A stretch of DNA of 7,857 bases from NCBI GenBank assembly GCA_002407905.1, contig DHPL01000057.1, forward strand, positions 21,781 to 29,637, given 5' to 3'. This document shows, piece by piece, positions 6,493 through 7,857 of this stretch (position 1 is the stretch's first letter; each line of letters opens with the position of its first letter). A model generated the notes under the pieces. That model did no database searches and had not been told where the DNA came from. It saw nothing but the letters and a program-made list of their open reading frames with translations. The DNA comes from Anaerolineaceae bacterium UBA5365 (lineage in GTDB: Bacteria > Chloroflexota > Anaerolineae > Anaerolineales > Anaerolineaceae). Both the position numbers and the translations under genes were made by a program.

Positions 6493-7857
6493 CAGCCCTC
6501 CGGCGTGGGTTGCACTTGGGGATCGTCGATTTTCTCAAACGCCTCGGGCAGGCTGTCGCCCTTGCGCAGCACAATTTTATAGCTGGGCTTGCTTTCTTCG
6601 CTTTCTGCGGGCTGTTCTTCGGCATCTACCAATATCGTATCACCAGCCTTGAAAGTTCCGGCCAAAATTGCGTCTGAAAGCTGCTCTTCCACCTGCTGCT
6701 GGATCACGCGGCGTACCGGGCGGGCACCCATTTCAGGGTCGTAGCCTTCCTCGGCCAGAGCGTCCAGGGCGGCATCGGTAGGCTGCAGATGCAGTTTGTA
6801 CTCGCTCAGGCGCTCGCTCACCTTCTCAATTTCCAAAGCCACGATCTGGCGGATGTTCTCGCGGTTGAGCGCGCGGAACACGATCACCGAATCCAAACGG
6901 TTGATGAACTCCGGCCGGAAGGAGCGTTTCAGCGCTTCCATCAGCTTTTTGTGCATCTCGTCGTAGGCCTGCTGTTCTTCCTGCTTGGCATCAAAGTCCA
7001 GGCTGAAGCCAAAGGCGTTCTGGCGTTTGATCAGGTCGGCGCCGATGTTGGTGGTCATGATCACGATGGCATTCTTAAAGTCCACCTTGTGACCTTTGGC
7101 ATCGCTCAGGTGCCCCTCTTCCATGATCTGCAGAAGCAGGTGCAGAGCTTCGGGGTGCGCCTTTTCCACTTCATCAAAAACCACAATGGAGTAGGGCTTG
7201 CGCCGGATGGCCTCCGTGAGCTGACCAGCCTCCTCGTAGCCAATGTACCCGGGAGGCGCGCCAACCAGGCGGCTCACGCTGTGCCGCTCCATAAATTCGC
7301 TCATATCAATCTGTATCAGCGCTTCTTCGCTGCCAAACATCAGGTTTGCCAGGGCCTTGGTCAGTTCGGTTTTGCCAACGCCTGTGGGGCCCAGGAACAT
7401 AAACGAGCCCACTGGCCGGTGCGGGTTCTTCAGCCCGGCACGCGCGCGGCGTACGGCCTTACTTACCGCCTCAATCGCCTCGCTCTGGCCAATGATTACC
7501 TTGCCCAGTTTGTCTTCCATATTCAGCAGGTTTTCGGTCTCGGTGGTTTCCAGCTGGGTGAGCGGGATGCCCGTCCACATGCTGATCACCTCGGCCACGT
7601 CCTCAGCGCTCAGGTTGGGCGCCTTGGCACGGTCCCAGCTCTGCTGCAAGCCTTGCAGCTGCTCTTCCAGGCCGGCCTGTTCGGTAAGCAATTCCTGCAA
7701 ACGGTCGTTATCGCCGTCCTTGCGGACGCTGCGCATTTCCTTGCGCAGTTCACGCAATTGGACCATCAGCTCCTTGCTGTTGAGCGCGTTTTCGCTCTTG
7801 TACATGCGCACCCGGCTGGCGGCTTCGTCCACCAGGTCGATGGCCTTATCCGGCAGG
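6492..7857 (-). CDS. clpC: ATP-dependent Clp protease ATP-binding subunit ClpC (N-terminus beyond window)
   Basis: AAA+ unfoldase of the Hsp100 family that feeds proteins into the ClpP peptidase. The 454 residues in the window start inside the LPDKAIDLVDEAASRVR stretch that ends the first ATPase domain; the N-terminal Clp repeat domain and most of D1 are outside. A short coiled-coil middle domain follows (about 7660-7790), ClpC-like and much shorter than in ClpB. The D2 domain has Walker A GPTGVGKT (7368-7391), Walker B IVVFDE (7170-7187), sensor 1 around MTTNIGA, FGF (7005-7013) at the ClpP-docking loop position, the RPEFINR arginine finger (6897-6917) and GARPVRR sensor 2. After D2 comes an acidic, Ser/Glu/Pro-rich tail of roughly 40 residues. 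The docking loop and short middle domain favour ClpC over ClpB. The frame stays open to the right edge, so the start and any promoter or CtsR-type operator lie outside. Confidence 0.95.
   Translation of the reverse strand, partial: LPDKAIDLVDEAASRVRMYKSENALNSKELMVQLRELRKEMRSVRKDGDNDRLQELLTEQAGLEEQLQGLQQSWDRAKAPNLSAEDVAEVISMWTGIPLTQLETTETENLLNMEDKLGKVIIGQSEAIEAVSKAVRRARAGLKNPHRPVGSFMFLGPTGVGKTELTKALANLMFGSEEALIQIDMSEFMERHSVSRLVGAPPGYIGYEEAGQLTEAIRRKPYSIVVFDEVEKAHPEALHLLLQIMEEGHLSDAKGHKVDFKNAIVIMTTNIGADLIKRQNAFGFSLDFDAKQEEQQAYDEMHKKLMEALKRSFRPEFINRLDSVIVFRALNRENIRQIVALEIEKVSERLSEYKLHLQPTDAALDALAEEGYDPEMGARPVRRVIQQQVEEQLSDAILAGTFKAGDTILVDAEEQPAESEESKPSYKIVLRKGDSLPEAFEKIDDPQVQPTPEG
6497..6501 (-). 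promoter_or_regulatory. Shine-Dalgarno site of radA
   Basis: GGAGG on the minus strand, 4 bases before the radA ATG and encoded within the last codons of clpC. It fits translational coupling through the TGATG junction. Confidence 0.65.

Noticed and set aside
1..7857. Search by eye for CRISPR arrays, insertion sequences, tRNA or rRNA genes, tandem repeats and defence genes
   Set aside because: No repeated units, terminal inverted repeats, transposase motifs or RNA-like stretches were seen; almost the entire window is coding sequence of recognised families.

Overview
The window is a stretch of bacterial chromosome in which every supported gene lies on the minus strand, so it reads right to left. 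It is GC-rich (high fifties per cent by eye) and densely coding; no intergenic gap exceeds about 110 bases. The gene set, protein style and the DUF6391-type membrane protein suggest a Chloroflexota bacterium, probably Anaerolineae-like. That placement is inference from family resemblance, not from a marker gene.

Right-hand block (about 3058 to 7857): five genes packed as one likely operon, in transcription order clpC (its 5' end lies outside the window), radA, a small two-helix membrane protein (DUF6391-like), def (peptide deformylase, divergent type) and holA (DNA polymerase III delta subunit). The junctions are a 1-base overlap, a 1-base gap, a 3-base gap and a 4-base ATGA overlap. Each internal gene has at least a partial Shine-Dalgarno sequence, which points to one polycistronic message with coupled translation. 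The clpC-radA pair matches the clpC-radA adjacency known from Firmicutes; the genes after radA differ.

Middle (1730 to 2977): a two-domain (long-chain) chromate transporter, chrA, apparently on its own promoter. A perfect TATAAT hexamer sits 7 bases before its ATG.

Left-hand block (1 to 1623): the N-terminal 541 residues of a UvrD/PcrA/Rep-type superfamily 1 helicase, cut by the window edge before motifs V and VI. It too has a -10-like hexamer (TACAAT) right before its ATG. Both genes that follow a real intergenic gap therefore look as if they make leaderless mRNAs, while the genes inside the operon use Shine-Dalgarno sites.

Taken together the region is mostly housekeeping: protein quality control (ClpC), recombination and repair (RadA, UvrD), nascent protein processing (Def) and the replication clamp loader (HolA), with one ion transporter. 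I see no mobile element, CRISPR array, RNA gene or defence system. The points most worth a second look are the candidate metal-binding motif in the DUF6391-like protein, the leaderless promoter layout, and the altered motifs of the peptide deformylase.
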